Below, in pieces: positions 60,068 through 64,000 of a stretch of DNA of 64,000 nucleotides. This DNA comes from Phalacrocorax aristotelis (lineage: Eukaryota; Chordata; Aves; Suliformes; Phalacrocoracidae). Position 1 is the first letter of the stretch; each line of letters starts with the position of its first letter. Where the stretch lies: assembly GCF_949628215.1 (NCBI RefSeq), contig NC_134277.1:29153058-29217057 (forward strand). Direction: 5' to 3'. Below the pieces are notes generated by a model. The model searched no databases. It saw only the letters and a list, made by a program, of their open reading frames with translations, and was not told the origin of the DNA. A program made the position numbers and the translations under genes.

Positions 60068-63000
60068 CCTCTCTAAAAGAGGCCAAATGCTACATAAATT
60101 TGAGTTGCTGCTCCACCACACTGATTTTTGCCATATTCAGACTGTTTGTCATGGCACCCATTTATTTTGGTGTCTGCTAGGGCATCTCACTCTGAGAGAG
60201 CGATGAAGGACCCAAGACAGAAATCCAGAAGTTGGGGACTTCTAGGTACTGGTTTGCTGCACAGTCAAAGGAGGTATCTAGATTAGGTGTATGACTACAT
60301 TACCCATCCACTTAAATCCTTGTGATAAACACCGAATGAGAAATTGTTTTGCTTGGAGTTAGAATGGCAAAGGTATACCTGAAGTCTTAGTGCATTATAT
60401 TATTCATTTATTTTTAACTGGGTGGCTGAGGTGGGCTTCTCAACAGAATAGATCATTATCCCAGGGAACTTATAAGGAAACTGCTTGTTTACATCAAGCA
60501 GCATGTGAATAATTCCACTGCTGAAAGCACCTTGGCTGTGCTTGAAAAGAACTGCTTCTCCCTGACAGTAAATGTTCATGGTTCATTCTGTATATACATG
60601 TGGTGATATCACATAGATGACTTTATCTGAGTAAAAGCTTTACATTATCCCTTGGCTGGTGACTGCTTAACACTCATATTGGAGAAAAAGCAAAAGGCTT
60701 TGAAGTTTGACCTTCAAGGTGATTTCAGATTGGTATCTCAGGCCATTTTTTCTTTTTTTTTTTACAAAACAGCTTTTGATTTTGACCATTAAGTAATTTG
60801 AACTTTAAGGTTAGGACTTTAGTGTCTGGATGATGTATCTGGAAGCAAAGTCAGATGAAGGGTTGCCTGGATATCATAGTTTAAAATCCAAAAATAATGA
60901 TTCCAGCAAGTTAGAGGACACAAGAAATAGGTTTCATTCTCTCTAACTGTAGTTGCCTGAAAAATAGAATCTAACCTATGTTGGTCCCCCTTCTTCAGCC
61001 AATGGAGGAAGATGGCATCTTCAAAACGCATCATGCTCGCTCAAAAGTGGGTGCCTAATTGATGCCAAGAAGCTAAAGCAAATGTCAAAGTGCTATAAAG
61101 CTTCATGTCTGAGTTAGGTGACATGAATTGCCCTCTGGAGTTTCCTGCCCCAGTCCTTTGACTGTGAAGCCTACACAGCTAGCTAAGTCTACAGGCCAAA
61201 TTTTTGATGGTTACACTTAAGTGTGATGAATCCCTATCAGAAATAATAGCTATGGAAAGACTGCCTGAACTACATCTATTTTGTATATTTGGCTCTCTGT
61301 ACTAATAACACTATTTAAGAGCAAGGGATCAGCTGAACAGTCCCTCTGAGAGTAAATGCTCCTGGTTCATGCCCAAAGTACACAGGGGGATGTGAAGAAT
61401 ATGAAGCATTTTGCTTTCTATCACAAGCTCAGCAAAACCTTTTGAAATTTGATCCATAGCAGCATCTATTGGTGTAATGATGCACCAGGTTAGTTGCTTT
61501 CAACAAGTACAAATCCATTTTAACCTTGAGGCTGGAGCTAGTCATAGCTTTATGTTGAATAAACTGGAGTTTGTTTTTCTGTTGAGGTTAGAGTACTCAA
61601 GCCCTTACGTTTTTCAACTTGCAATTCTCCTGCATAACCAAACTTATCTGCTTCAGTTACTGTGTGAGAATGAGTTGTTTAATATTTGTGAATCTCTGTA
61701 CATGCTGAATATAAAAACATACGAGCACCATATCAACACAGTTGAGAGTGAAGCACTGTGCATTATATAATTCTGTATTTAAGGTCTGTTAAAGTACTGT
61801 CATATCACAGACATAAATATGCTGAAAACTCTTGTCAGTTGTGGCTGCAGCTATATCCTGAACGCTGTATTTTTCAGCAAGTTACTTCTGCAGAGGATTC
61901 CATGTTTTCTGTAAATAGGTAAATAAATAAACTGCATGTGATAGTATAGTTAATCCAAAGTGTAGATACAGTTTTGTGCACAGCACATTTGCCCAGTCAA
62001 CAGAGTTCTAGAATGATGCCCAGCCTTCCTTTGGTGAGAAGACACCAGAGGCAATCTGGGATATGAAAGGTTCCCTCTGGGGCTTACAGAGTGGTCCATG
62101 CAGTGTCAAGAAGAGAAAAAATATTCACTGCAGAAACTACAGCAGCTGGGTAGAGCAAATAGTGTGAAATCAATTTTGGTTAGGAATCTTATGTTTTATA
62201 ACACCTCAGGAAAAGACGATGTAATTTGTCCACATGTAGACTGTTTGTAGTGAAGACTTCTGCAGACACACTGTTTCAGCTATTGGTCATCTTAAATAGC
62301 TGTACATGCCTATACCTGCCAAGACACAGCTGGTCACATACCTGCAAGCGTACAAGCTGTGACCCTGAAAACATTTAAATATGTGCCTAATTTAAAGAGT
62401 GCTAATAGTACCATTGATGGGTGTCACTGCTTAAGTGAACAGAATTAAAGCAGGTGCTTGAAGCCCCTAGATTAAACAGGGATCTAAAAAACTTATCTCT
62501 CCACACGTATTTGTACTAAAGAATTACATGTTCTGAGTGAGTCTGCAGAAACATCCCAGAACTGCCCACCAGCATTGCCTGCAGGGTCACAACAAACCCT
62601 ACAGGGGCAGCGAGCAACTTTTAGCTAGAAATCTTCAAAACCCAAGTGCTACCATCAGCTTGTCTCCTCAGATAGATTATCACTAATTTTAAAATAAATT
62701 ATATTACCTTCACAGCTCTCTGTAAATGGACCAATATGGTTTTGGTTCTGGGGAGCTGAGCTGTGTGTCAGCTGTGTGCATTACTGAAGATTAATCACTG
62801 CACACAAAATTATAACACACAATTAAACTCTGAATACAGTAGTAAAATGGTTATGTTGCATTTGATTTTTTTTCCTTTTTTAGAAAGCTGTTTTATTTTC
62901 ATAGTGCTCTCCTCTGCCCATGTATTTCTTCTTCTTTTCTTTGCAACAGTGGCTTTTGGGATGAGGCCTGAATCGTGCTGTAGTGGATCTTCTTTTATAC

Positions 63001-64000
63001 ACTTTGCATTAGCAATTTCCTGCTTCGCTGCTCCTCCACTACGAGACAAGCTTTAAGATTTAGTGATCGTATGGCAGAGTTGAATAACAGCACTTCTATT
63101 TCCTTTTACAAAAATTGGCATCTCTCTGGTATTCTGAGAGCCTCAGTCACCCAGATGGACCTAAACAAAAATTGCAACAGATAAAGGGAAAAGTGGCATC
63201 AGACTTTTTAATCGTGGCTCTTAGGCATCTGTATTTTTAGGAATATAAGAACAAACAAGCTGATGCATTTGCATTCAAAGGGTATGGTTTTCAGCCACAG
63301 TAGTTCAGCAAAAATCACTGGGATTTTTTTGCCCACCTCTGTTGGGTAGGTGTTGTCTCTTTCTTGCACTGCTATTTTACTAGAGGAGGGATGTAGGAGA
63401 GTGGTGGTGCCCTTCATCTCCCCTCTTCTGATAATTCACTGCAGTTGTCTCTTTTTGCCTTTTACTTTAGGTTTTAAGCATGGGGAAGCTTTTTACAGCC
63501 CCTGGAGACTGCTAGTTTAACAGATCCTTTCTGAGCCAGGCAGCTGCTGTTAGAGGCCTGTTCTTCTAAGGACTGATCTCAGTGATTCAGATGGTTTCTT
63601 CTAGTTGTGTTTCGTGCACGTGTGCAACTAAAATATAAGGATGGGTAGACAGATGAAAGATCTGTTTAGCCTGAAAGTCTGCCTCTGACAGTAAATACTG
63701 AAGGAAAGTGTATGAGAACAAAGTTTCCTAGCTTCATTTAAATACTGACTAACCTAGAAGGGTGCAGCTGGGTTATCACTATTTAATAGCACCTGATGGC
63801 TCTGTCTTCCATAAAGTTGTCTCTTTTTCAGTCCTTTCAGGTGTGCAACCTGCACGTCCTTTGGTCAGGAGCTCCCGAATTCACTTACATCTTGACCTTC
63901 ACTTGCCTTTAAACATACTACCTTGTTAGTTCACCGGGGGAGCATTTCTTTTTGTATTGAGAGGAGTGCAAAATCATTGCCTGCTTACCTTCTCCACATC

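Larger units (their letters stand above)
41746..64000. other. No gene recognised; 22 kb of AT-rich sequence
   Basis: No exon, CR1 or LTR was recognised. The longest frame (164 codons, 46580-47074, plus) resembles no family I know. Microsatellites and possible MIR-like remnants inside it are listed separately. Confidence 0.5.

Overview
The window reads as a gene-poor piece of a bird genome. The evidence is the retrotransposon content: four CR1 LINE pieces, one ending in the avian CR1 octamer repeat (ATTCTGTG)n, a decayed ERV-L-like endogenous retrovirus, and a solo LTR of the avian type that opens TGTCCTGGTTTTGGCTGGG. Otherwise the DNA is AT-rich, low in CpG and mostly unique, with a single CpG island. 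No bacterial or plasmid feature is present, and no complete intact protein gene was recognised.

Layout. Positions 1-115 hold an antisense CR1 scrap. Positions 258-3045 hold the internal part of an endogenous retrovirus (gag, protease, reverse transcriptase), broken by stops and frameshifts and fused to a sense CR1 3' tail at about 3042-3152. From 3.9 to 12.6 kb there may be a small minus-strand gene: a candidate last coding exon at 3929-4162, short phase-compatible exon candidates up to 9.3 kb, and a CpG-island promoter at 11.83-12.80 kb with a strong minus-strand splice donor at 12450. I could not identify the product, and the internal exon model was made by eye and is weak. From 12.8 to 20.5 kb nothing codes.

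At 20.56-21.87 kb a truncated CR1 is split by a 552-bp solo LTR with a 5-bp target-site duplication (AATGT). From 21.9 to 38.9 kb no gene is seen, only candidate regulatory motifs (an RFX X-box and a POU-dimer-like palindrome). At 38.95-41.74 kb lies a 5'-truncated, 2.8-kb minus-strand CR1 with a recognisable but inactivated ORF2. From 41.75 to 64 kb there are microsatellites and possible ancient MIR-like SINE remnants, and again no recognisable exon.

The elements do not form a pathway. The window is best read as a promoter plus possible short gene on the left, followed by more than 50 kb of intergenic or intronic DNA that has collected retroelements in layers.
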